Shown one piece after another: positions 35,291 to 42,729 of a stretch of DNA of 51,235 bases. Origin of the DNA: Deltaproteobacteria bacterium (GTDB taxonomy: Bacteria; Myxococcota_A; Polyangia; JAAYKL01); assembly GCA_028713995.1 (NCBI GenBank), contig JAQTNF010000015.1, forward strand, positions 1 to 51,235, read 5' to 3'. Under the pieces are notes generated by a model. That model was given only the letters and a program-made list of their open reading frames with translations, made no database searches and was not told the origin of the DNA. Position numbers and translations under genes: made by a program. Numbering within the stretch: the stretch's first letter is position 1; every line of letters starts with the position of its first letter.

Positions 35291-37126
35291 TCACCTCACG
35301 CGGTCCCGTGCCAGCGCCTCCATGATACGACGGGCGAGCCCGGGGCCGATCCCTTCGATCTTCTCGAGCTCCTCGACGCTTGCCTCTTCGACGCGCTTCA
35401 CGCTTCCCATCTGCGTGAGCAGCCGCGCCTTCCTGTGCGGACCCAGGCCCGGCACATCGTCGAGCCGGGACCGCAGCGCGTGCTTTGCACGCACCTTGCG
35501 CTGGTACCCGATCGCCAGGCGGTGCGCCTCGTCGCGAGCCATGGCGAGGAGCAGCAGCGCAGCCGCGCCGCCCTTGATCGGGATGGGGTTCTTGCGGCCC
35601 GGCAGGAAGATGCGGTCTCCCTCGTCCGCGCCGCGGTCCTTGGCCAGCGCCACGACCGCCTGGCCCGCGACCCCCGCCTCCGACAGGGCTTCCTGCGCCA
35701 CCCTCAGCTGGCCGCGCCCGCCGTCCACGACCAGGAGGTCGGGCGCCTCCCAGCCGGCCTCGCCCGCGGCGGCGCGCGTGAAGCGACGCCTCACGACCTC
35801 GAGCATGGCCCCGTAGTCGTCGCCCCGGCCCGCTCCCTTCAGGCGGTACGTGCGGCCCCTTGCCCTGTCGATGCGCCCGTCTTCCACGCGGCTCACGGCG
35901 CCCACGGTGTCGCCGCCGGCGAGGTGCGAGATGTCCGCGCATTCCACGCGCCTGGGCGGCACGGCGAGATGCAGGGCGCGCCGGACTTCCTCGAGACGTG
36001 ATCGGGAATCCTCGCGTGAGCGAAGCCTTGCCTTGAGGGCCTGCTCGGCGTTGCGGTCCGCCATCTCGGCCCGCGCCCTCCTGGGGCCGCGCGCGGCGTG
36101 GGCGACCCGCACCTTCCGGCCCGTCCGTTCGGAGAGCGCGGCGGACAGCGCGGCCGCGTCCGGCAAAGACCGCGACACCGAGATCAGCTCGGGAACGAGC
36201 CCCGTCTCCATGTAGCGCTGGCCGATGAACGACGACAGGATCTCCTCGTCCGGGAACGCCTGGTCCGGGAAATGGAAATCCTTGAGCTCGAAGATCCTCC
36301 CGCCGCGCACTTCGAGCACCGCGACCACGACCTCGTCGCCGTGCCGCGCGAGACCCACGACGTCGTGGTCCTTCTCGTCGAAGACCGTGACGGTCTGCGG
36401 CCTCAAGGTCTCCTCCACGGCGCGGATCTGGTCGCGGTACACGGCGGCGCGCTCGTAGTCCATGGCGCCGGACGCCGCTTCCATGCGCTCACGCATCACG
36501 CCGAGAAGCTCCGCGCGCCGGCCGGACAGGAACAATTCGACGAACTCCACCTGCCTGCGGTACTCCTCGGCGTCCACTTCGAGCACGCACGGCGCGGGGC
36601 AGCGCTTGATCTGGTGCTGCAGGCAAGGGCGCCTGCGCGAGGCCATGGCGCGATCCGAGCACGAGCGCAGACGGAAGTGGCGGTTGACCACGCGCACGGT
36701 CTCGCGGGCGGCGCTCGCCGAGTGATATGGGCCGAAAAATGTCGTGCCCTTGTCCCGCGGCCGGCGCACGATTTCGAGGCGCGGCCACGGCTTCGACCCG
36801 TCGAGGCGCAGGGAGAGGAAGTCCTTGTCGTCCTTGAGCTTCACATTGTAGCGCGGAGCATGCTTTTTGATGAGGTCGCTCTCGAGGAGGATCGCTTCCT
36901 TCTCGTTCGTCGTGAGCACCAGGTCGATATCGCCGAGGAGCGCGCGCAGGCGCGAGACGAAGAAACGCCCGTCCGACGTGTTGGGAGAGAAATAGGAGCG
37001 CACGCGCGCATGCAGGTTCTTGGCCTTGCCGACGTAGATCACGGCTCCGCGCGGATCCTTCATGAGGTAGACGCCGGGCGAGCGGGGAAGGGCGTCGAGG
37101 ATCTCCGAGAGTCTTTTGTCATCCAT
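35291..37126 (-). CDS. uvrC: Excinuclease ABC subunit C
   Basis: UvrC makes the two incisions in nucleotide excision repair with UvrA and UvrB. The 611-residue protein (E. coli 610) has the GIY-YIG nuclease domain (PGVYLMKDPRGAVIYVGKAK), a Cys cluster near residues 155-180, a UvrB-binding UVR region (MEAASGAMDYERAAVYRDQI), the RNase H-like second nuclease domain (CADISHLAGGDTVGAVS; LLVVDGGRGQL) and a C-terminal helix-hairpin-helix pair (VPGLGPHRKARLL, IEGIGPGLARRIM). The ATG at 37126 begins MDDKRLSEIL, without a clear Shine-Dalgarno. It follows the IHF/HU gene by 48 nt and is probably co-transcribed. Confidence 0.97.
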   Translation of the reverse strand: MDDKRLSEILDALPRSPGVYLMKDPRGAVIYVGKAKNLHARVRSYFSPNTSDGRFFVSRLRALLGDIDLVLTTNEKEAILLESDLIKKHAPRYNVKLKDDKDFLSLRLDGSKPWPRLEIVRRPRDKGTTFFGPYHSASAARETVRVVNRHFRLRSCSDRAMASRRRPCLQHQIKRCPAPCVLEVDAEEYRRQVEFVELFLSGRRAELLGVMRERMEAASGAMDYERAAVYRDQIRAVEETLRPQTVTVFDEKDHDVVGLARHGDEVVVAVLEVRGGRIFELKDFHFPDQAFPDEEILSSFIGQRYMETGLVPELISVSRSLPDAAALSAALSERTGRKVRVAHAARGPRRARAEMADRNAEQALKARLRSREDSRSRLEEVRRALHLAVPPRRVECADISHLAGGDTVGAVSRVEDGRIDRARGRTYRLKGAGRGDDYGAMLEVVRRRFTRAAAGEAGWEAPDLLVVDGGRGQLRVAQEALSEAGVAGQAVVALAKDRGADEGDRIFLPGRKNPIPIKGGAAALLLLAMARDEAHRLAIGYQRKVRAKHALRSRLDDVPGLGPHRKARLLTQMGSVKRVEEASVEELEKIEGIGPGLARRIMEALARDRVR

Positions 37127-37174
37127 GCGGGGCGTGTCTCGAACAGGTGCGCGGCAAAAGCGGGGTGGGGGAGG

Positions 37175-37495
37175 TCAATCCTTGTCTCCGGTCTCTCCCT
37201 CGCCCGGCGTGTGCTCAGGACCGCCGTTCACCATTTCTTTGAGGTCCTTTCCAACCTTGAAGAACGGGAGGCGCTTGGAATCCACATTGACGGGCTCCCC
37301 GGTACGCGGATTGCGGCCGTTGTACGGGCGGTACTGCCTGACCGTGAAGCTTCCGAACCCCCTGATCTCAATGCCTTCTCCCTTGCCCAGAGCGTCGGTC
37401 ATGGAGTCGAAGATGCAGTTCACGACCTGCTCCGAACGGCTCTTCGTAATGTTCGCCTGGCTCGCGACCGAGTCGATGAGCTCCGATTTCGTCAT
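37175..37495 (-). CDS. IHF/HU-family DNA-bending protein (IHF-beta-like)
   Basis: The 106-residue protein matches the HU/IHF fold: MTKSELIDSVASQANITKSR, the hydrophobic dimer core, GIEIRGFGSFTVRQY and the DNA-inserting arm GRNPRTGEPVNVDSKRLPFF, ending in an acidic extension (GGPEHTPGEGETGDKD). The N-R-N-P-R-T-G arm with the proline at its tip is the DNA-kinking element. IHF-beta (HimD) type is the best guess. Two starts compete: AAGGAG is 8 nt from the ATG at 37495 and only 2 nt from the GTG at 37501, so the ATG is chosen. Confidence 0.93.
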   Translation of the reverse strand: MTKSELIDSVASQANITKSRSEQVVNCIFDSMTDALGKGEGIEIRGFGSFTVRQYRPYNGRNPRTGEPVNVDSKRLPFFKVGKDLKEMVNGGPEHTPGEGETGDKD

Positions 37496-37524
37496 GGGCA
37501 CGGCTCCTTTTTTATGAGTGCTAA

Positions 37525-37553
37525 ACGTTAACAGTTGGATGGTTTCTAATCAA
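37525..37553 (-). promoter_or_regulatory. Promoter of the IHF/HU-uvrC unit
   Basis: On the minus strand TTGATT (37553-37548) and TAACGT (37530-37525) are 17 nt apart, just before the Shine-Dalgarno. The sequence between promoter and gene includes TTAGCACTC, identical to one arm of the CIRCE element, but the second arm is absent. Confidence 0.5.
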
Positions 37554-37582
37554 GGCTCATCGCAGGTTCGCGGGTTCGGGGC

Positions 37583-38830
37583 TCAGTCGAGCGGACGCAC
37601 GAGCAGACCGGAGCGCAGCTTGGGCTCGAACCAGGTGGACTTGGGCGGCATGATCTGGCCCGCGTCCGCGATGGCCATGAGCTGGTCCATGGACGTGGCG
37701 TGCAGGGCGAACGCCACGGCCCACCCGCCGTTCACGCGCCGTTCGAGCTCGGCCGTGCCGCGGATGCCGCCCACGAAGTCGATGCGCTTGTCGCGCCGCG
37801 GATCTCCGATGCCGAGCAGGGGGGCGAGCAGGTTCTCCTGCAGGATGGAGACGTCGAGGCTGCGCACCGGATCCTGGCCGTCGTAGCTGCCCGGCCTGGC
37901 CCGCAGGCGGTACCACTGCCCGCCCAGGAACATGCCGAACTCGGTGGCGCGCCCGGGACGCGGCGACTCGGTCTTCTCGGCCTCGAACTTCTCGCGCACG
38001 GCGTTCAGGAACGAGCCCTGGGACTGCCCCTTCAGGTCCTTGACCACCCGGTTGTAGTCCATGATGTGCATCTGGTCGTGCGGGAAGATGACGGCCAGGA
38101 AATGGTTGTATCCTTCTTCTCCCGTGTGGTGCGGGTTCTTGGCCTTGCGCAGGTCGTGCACGGCGCTCGCCGCGGCCGAACGGTGGTGTCCGTCGGCCAC
38201 GTACATGTTCGGAAGCTTCGCGAACTCGCCAGTGAGAGCCGCGATTGCGGCCACGCCGTCCACCACCCACACCACGTGCCGGATGCCGTCGTCGGCCACG
38301 AGATCGTACACGGGCTTGCCGGCCCGCACGCCGTCGACCAGCGCGTCGATCCGGTCCGAAGCCTTGTAGGTCAGGAACACGGGCCCGCTGTTCACGTTGA
38401 GCGTGTCCAGGTGCCGCGTGCGGTCCTTTTCCTTGTCGGCGCGGGTGAGCTCGTGCTTCTTGATGAGCCCGCTCTGGTACTCGGCCACGCTGGCGCCGGC
38501 CACCACGCCGACCTGCACATGATCCCGATCGCGGATGCGCATGGTCTGCTGGTAGACGTACAGGCACGGGCGCTCCTCGCGGAACAGGACCCCGTCCTTG
38601 TGCAGGCGCGCCAGGTTCTCGGCGCCCTTGGCATAAACTTGATCCGAGTAGAGATCGACATCCGGATCGAGGTCGATTTCGGGTTTCGACACATGCAGGA
38701 ACGAGTCGGGGTTGCCCTGCGCCATGGCGCGCGCCTCTTCCGAGGAGAGCACGTCGTAGGGCGGGCTGGCCACCCTGCTCGCCTTGTCGGGAGTGGGCCG
38801 AAGGGCCCGGAAGGGCTTGATGATCGACAT
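37583..38830 (-). CDS. DUF1015 family protein
   Basis: The 415-residue soluble protein matches the DUF1015 family along its full length: start IIKPFRALRPTPDKASRVASPPYDVLSSEEA, LYVYQQTM, GLIKKHELTRADKEKDRTRHL (positions about 121-141), the hallmark MYVADGHHRSAAA, FLAVIFPHDQM and a C-terminal end with IRGTAELE and MPPKSTWFEPKLRSGLL. The conserved His-rich and acidic motifs suggest an enzyme; the activity is not established to my knowledge from sequence alone. GGAGG lies 6 nt before the ATG at 38830. It precedes the IHF/HU gene by about 90 nt, with a promoter in between. Confidence 0.9.
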   Translation of the reverse strand: MSIIKPFRALRPTPDKASRVASPPYDVLSSEEARAMAQGNPDSFLHVSKPEIDLDPDVDLYSDQVYAKGAENLARLHKDGVLFREERPCLYVYQQTMRIRDRDHVQVGVVAGASVAEYQSGLIKKHELTRADKEKDRTRHLDTLNVNSGPVFLTYKASDRIDALVDGVRAGKPVYDLVADDGIRHVVWVVDGVAAIAALTGEFAKLPNMYVADGHHRSAAASAVHDLRKAKNPHHTGEEGYNHFLAVIFPHDQMHIMDYNRVVKDLKGQSQGSFLNAVREKFEAEKTESPRPGRATEFGMFLGGQWYRLRARPGSYDGQDPVRSLDVSILQENLLAPLLGIGDPRRDKRIDFVGGIRGTAELERRVNGGWAVAFALHATSMDQLMAIADAGQIMPPKSTWFEPKLRSGLLVRPLD

Positions 38831-38951
38831 CGCGAACCTCCGAGGGTTGTTGCGGAGCGGGAACCCTTGCCCGCTCCCTGTGGTTGCTCTACACTGCCGC
38901 TATCGCGACGAAAGGCTCAAGAACAGTTGCCGCCAGGGTTGAGGAAAAGCA

Positions 38952-39365
38952 ATGAAAAAACACATCGCCGCAATGGTCGCTCTTGTCCTCGCCGGGATCC
39001 TCGGCGGGTGCGATGACGGGGACACCGCCCAACTGTGGGTCTATAACGACATCGACGCCAGCGTCGTCGGGCTCTATCTCTCCGGCGCGTCCGAGACATC
39101 GGACCTCCTCAAGGAAGCCGAGGTCGTGAGCTTCGTGGACGGCGGTTGGATCGAGGACGGCCCCCTGTCCGACGCCGGGCTGGGCCGGGAGTCGATCGTC
39201 GCCGTGACCGGGATCAAACCCGGCACCTACACGTGGCGCGTGGTCTTTCCCGCGAACCAGAGCCCCATCGATGGCGTCGCGGTGCCGGAGTACAGGGGCG
39301 TCCAGGAATTCACGGTCTATCCGGGCCGCAACAACCTGGTTCTCAAGATGTCTAAAGCCAAGTAA
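38952..39365 (+). CDS. Small lipoprotein with a predicted beta-rich domain
   Basis: The 137-residue protein has a lipoprotein signal (GILGGCDDG, Cys20). The mature domain (QLWVYNDIDASVVGLYLS, PGTYTWRVVFP, VQEFTVYPGRNNLVLKMS) has alternating hydrophobic strands ending in a pattern common in extracytoplasmic beta-sandwich modules. No family is recognised. GAGG lies 7 nt before the ATG. It is 10 nt upstream of the TPR protein gene, in a plus-strand envelope operon. Confidence 0.78.
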   Translation: MKKHIAAMVALVLAGILGGCDDGDTAQLWVYNDIDASVVGLYLSGASETSDLLKEAEVVSFVDGGWIEDGPLSDAGLGRESIVAVTGIKPGTYTWRVVFPANQSPIDGVAVPEYRGVQEFTVYPGRNNLVLKMSKAK

Positions 39366-39375
39366 GGAGGGGATC

Positions 39376-39903
39376 ATGTTCCGCAAGACAGTCGTTGTCC
39401 TCTTCGCAATGCTCGTGCCAGCGCTGGCCTTTGCGCAAGCCAAGGGCGCGCCTGGCACGGCAACCATCCTTGGAGCAGGACACGTCAAGTATCTGGCCCA
39501 GGACTACGAAGGGGCGCTCAAGAAATACGAGGAGGCGCGCGACAAGGACTCCGGGCAGCCGATCGTCTACTATTTCGCGGGCTGTGCCCTCGCCAAGCTG
39601 AAGAGATGGGACGACGCGCTCTCCCAGTTCAGGACGGCCGCCACCATCGCGGGGGTCAAGGACGAGTCCATGCACGCGCGGGCCTTTTTCATCGCCGCCG
39701 TGACCCTGGAGCTGAAGGGCGATCTGGCCGGAGCCAAGTCCGCTTGGGAGGACTACCTCGCGTACGCGCAGGCCCACGAAAAGGCTGTGATCTACCCGAA
39801 CTCGGCCAGGGAACGCATCAGCGCCATCGAAAAGAAGCTGAAGCTCGATGAGGATTACAAGATCGTCGTCGAGAGGATCAAAAAGAACGAGGGCGGCCAG
39901 TAG
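39376..39903 (+). CDS. Exported TPR protein
   Basis: The 175-residue protein has an N-terminal signal peptide with a cleavage-like ALAFAQA, then two to three TPR units (HVKYLAQDYEGALKKYEEA, YYFAGCALAKLKRWDDALSQ, FFIAAVTLELKGDLAGAKSA) and a charged C-terminal helix. It is probably a periplasmic scaffold. AAGGAGGGG precedes the ATG at 39376; the longer open frame upstream overlaps the previous gene and has no support. It probably works with the membrane TPR protein encoded next. Confidence 0.83.
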   Translation: MFRKTVVVLFAMLVPALAFAQAKGAPGTATILGAGHVKYLAQDYEGALKKYEEARDKDSGQPIVYYFAGCALAKLKRWDDALSQFRTAATIAGVKDESMHARAFFIAAVTLELKGDLAGAKSAWEDYLAYAQAHEKAVIYPNSARERISAIEKKLKLDEDYKIVVERIKKNEGGQ

Positions 39904-39965
39904 CACCCGCCCCGCCCCGGGGACACGGAAGGCGCTTTGGGTCGAGAAGGAACCCGTCGAAGAGA

Positions 39966-42428
39966 ATGGCCATGGACGACCGCGGTGACAGGGGGGCACG
40001 AGACCCTTCGGAGGGCGAGTGGCGGGGCCGCAAGCGGCGTGACGACACGCCGTCTTTCATCCGCAACGTGCAGGCCCGCGCCGAGATGCTGAACCCGCAA
40101 CGCACGGGAGAGGCCATTCCCGTGCTGACCATGCCCAAGTCGATCCGGATCTGGCGGAGGGTGCGGTGGCCCCTGTTCGTGTTTCTCGTCGTGGCCCTGC
40201 TCACGGCCGTCGGCCTGTTCACGAACGATCGGCTGGTGGCCTCGAGCGTGGAGCGCTCCATCAACGAGGCGCGCGACGCCGAGTCGACGGGGTCCTTGGA
40301 GGGGCTCAAGCGGGCCGAACAGATTCTGTCGTCGCTGGCCGAGCGGCATCCGGAGCGGGCCGCCGCACAGGCGGCATGGGCCTGGCAGGCGCTTGTGACG
40401 GGTGAGCTGCTCGGACCGGCCGACGTCTACATCAAGAAGGCCAAGGAAGCCCTGGGGCGCGCAGGAACGGCCAACAGCGCCATGGGCCTTGCGGCCAGGG
40501 CTGCGCTCGCTCACGCGGAGGGTGACGATCAGGGCGCCCTTTCCCTGGCCGAGCAGGGCATCAAGGACTTTCCGGACGAGCCGCGGCTGCACCTGGCCCG
40601 CGTCTGGGCTCTTGCCGGCAAGAAGCAGTTCGCGCAGGCGCGCGAGGCCGTCGACGCGACGCGCAAGAAGGCTCCCACGTACGTGCCGCTCCTCTCCGCC
40701 GGGCTTGCCGTCAGTCTGGAGCAGCGCGACGTCGAGGCCGCCCGCGCCATCATCGAGCAGCTGCTGACCATCGAGCCCGGTCATCTCTTCGCGTCGCTTG
40801 CCTCGGTGCGCCTCCTTCTCCCCGATTGGGGCGAGGAGAGTCCGTCCGAGGATGTGGCCGAGACCCTGGCGGGCCAGATGGCGGTCTTAAAGCCGCGTAT
40901 CGATTCGGCGCCACCCAAGCTGACCATCATGGGCCGCTACCTGCTCGGCAGGGTCGATCTCTTGACCGATCGGATCGAGGAGGCCGTCGAGTCTCTGCGC
41001 TTCGCGGCGGCCCAGAGCCCCGATCCGGACGTCACGGCCTGGTACGCGTACGCCGTGCAGCGCCTGCAGGGTCCGGCCGCCTGCCTTCTTGCGCTCGACG
41101 AGCGGAACGTCGCGCAGAGCCCCGCGGCGCTCGACGTCCGCGCCCGCTGCCTGCTCGATGCGCACCACCTCTCGCAGGCCAGGGACGTGGTCGCGAAGAT
41201 GGCCGCGCTCGACTCGTTGCGGGAAAGCGCGCGGCGCCTCGAGTGGACCCTCGCCGTGAGAGCCGGAGACGCGGCGAACGCCCTCTCTAAAATGCCGGCC
41301 GTCCTCGGTGCCGATGACCAATGGGTCGCGCTCGAGGCGCACGATCTGTTCCGAGCTCGGGGAGACTTGGAAGGCACCAAGGTCCTCGTGGATCGCATGC
41401 GCAACGGGCTGCCGAAGTGCGCCGTGGCCCTGCAGGCGTGGCACGGGACGAACCCGGAGCTGGTCGTCAGCCTGTTTACGCCCGAGCGGGCGGCCGACGA
41501 CGCGTGCCTGTCGGGCCTGGTTGCGCGCCTGATGCGTCGCCATCTGGCCCCGGCCGCGGTCAAAGAGGCGGCAAAGAACGCGTCTCACGCTGCGGGCGGC
41601 AACCTTTCCGTGGAGATTGATCGCGCGGCCGCGACGTGGCTCGTGGACAGCCGGGCCGCAGCGGTGAAGATCCTGGCGAACGTCGAGGCGGCGGGGCCCG
41701 ACGCGACGCCCATCCGCGTCAAGCTGGCACGGGCCTACCTGGAGATGGGGCTCTCGGACAGGGCCGGAGCGGTGCTTGCGGGCGTCGAAGATCCGGACGC
41801 CCTGGCCGTGCGTCTCCTCGCCGCGCGCGAGGCGGGCAAGAAGGCCGACGCCGCGGCGCTTCTTATCAAGGCCCAGGCCGGGGCCAAGGCCGGCAAATCG
41901 CCCGCGCTTTCGTACTTCGCCCTGGAGGCGGCCTTTGATGCGGGCGCGTTCAAGCAGGTCATGGAAGAAGCCGACAGGCTCCTGCCGTCGGCCGGCGAGT
42001 GGACCGCCGAGATCGCGGAGCTCAAGGCCAGAGCGCTCGACTCGGTCGGGGAAGGCCTGGAGGCCGACCGCAGCCTGAACGGCACCGCGCGCGACGTGCG
42101 GGCCCCGGTCGGCATGGACGAGTCGTGGGAGACAACGGTCGCGTTCGTACGGCTCAACCTTCGCCGGGGCGGCGCATTCGTTTTCAAGGCCGTGGCGGCC
42201 ATCAACGAGCTCGGCGCGATGGGCGTCAAGGACCCGGAGCTCTCCTACAGCTTCGCCGTGATCAACCTGCGACAGGGCAACGAGCGCGGGGCGCCGCGGC
42301 TCCTGCGCGAGGCCCTCGACGTGGATCCCTCCTTCATCCCGGCCTACAAGCAGCTCAAGGAGCTCGACAAGGTTCCGGACGAGGTGGCCGCCCGGATGAA
42401 GACCGTTCGGCCGGATTTGTCGCTCTAG
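39966..42428 (+). CDS. Membrane-anchored TPR-repeat protein (820 aa)
   Basis: The protein has a basic cytosolic N-terminus (residues 1-66), one transmembrane helix (about 68-86, WPLFVFLVVALLTAVGLF) and a 730-residue helical-repeat domain outside the membrane. TPR-like units are seen, for example RAEQILSSLAERHPERAAAQ, AIIEQLLTIEPGHLFASLAS and RVKLARAYLEMGLSDRAGAV. The topology fits a large periplasmic scaffold. It starts at ATG 39966 or 39972; GAAGAG suits the second. It follows the small TPR protein by 62 nt, so the three genes from 38952 probably form one operon. Partner and function are unknown. Confidence 0.82.
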   Translation: MAMDDRGDRGARDPSEGEWRGRKRRDDTPSFIRNVQARAEMLNPQRTGEAIPVLTMPKSIRIWRRVRWPLFVFLVVALLTAVGLFTNDRLVASSVERSINEARDAESTGSLEGLKRAEQILSSLAERHPERAAAQAAWAWQALVTGELLGPADVYIKKAKEALGRAGTANSAMGLAARAALAHAEGDDQGALSLAEQGIKDFPDEPRLHLARVWALAGKKQFAQAREAVDATRKKAPTYVPLLSAGLAVSLEQRDVEAARAIIEQLLTIEPGHLFASLASVRLLLPDWGEESPSEDVAETLAGQMAVLKPRIDSAPPKLTIMGRYLLGRVDLLTDRIEEAVESLRFAAAQSPDPDVTAWYAYAVQRLQGPAACLLALDERNVAQSPAALDVRARCLLDAHHLSQARDVVAKMAALDSLRESARRLEWTLAVRAGDAANALSKMPAVLGADDQWVALEAHDLFRARGDLEGTKVLVDRMRNGLPKCAVALQAWHGTNPELVVSLFTPERAADDACLSGLVARLMRRHLAPAAVKEAAKNASHAAGGNLSVEIDRAAATWLVDSRAAAVKILANVEAAGPDATPIRVKLARAYLEMGLSDRAGAVLAGVEDPDALAVRLLAAREAGKKADAAALLIKAQAGAKAGKSPALSYFALEAAFDAGAFKQVMEEADRLLPSAGEWTAEIAELKARALDSVGEGLEADRSLNGTARDVRAPVGMDESWETTVAFVRLNLRRGGAFVFKAVAAINELGAMGVKDPELSYSFAVINLRQGNERGAPRLLREALDVDPSFIPAYKQLKELDKVPDEVAARMKTVRPDLSL

Positions 42429-42729
42429 GAAAAGGGCGGGCTCGCGGGGGCTACCTGGTGATGCCTTCCGGCTTCTGGAGCAGAGACAACGGATTTTCCG
42501 ACTTCGCGCAAGTATCTGAAAAGCCCCTGCTGATCGCAATCCCGAGCGTCGGGGGTCGGCAGGAGCAATGCGCAAAGAATGCCTCACTATGCACGGCGTT
42601 GCGCCGCAGGAGGTCTCGCCGGAGTCGGTGACACGCCAGCTGACTGAGATGACACGCGTTTCGCGCCCTGCAGCGACGGCGGATGCGGCGGAACGGCGCT
42701 TGCATGTCACCGTGTCGGGGAGGTTGGCC
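42429..42729 (+). other. Intergenic stretch before the DUF3160 gene
   Basis: The DUF3160 frame is open upstream to 42568, but that part has no signal peptide or homology. A 5-bp stem (CCCGA-GCG-TCGGG, 42541-42553) is not followed by a T tract. No RNA gene or strong promoter is seen. Confidence 0.4.

Noticed and set aside
37498-37524. CIRCE heat-shock operator before the IHF/HU gene
   Set aside because: One arm (GAGTGCTAA on the plus strand, 37516-37524) is exact, but the required partner arm 9 nt away matches only about four of nine positions.
42541-42553. Terminator after the 820-residue TPR gene
   Set aside because: Only a 5-bp stem with no T tract, more than 100 nt past the stop codon.
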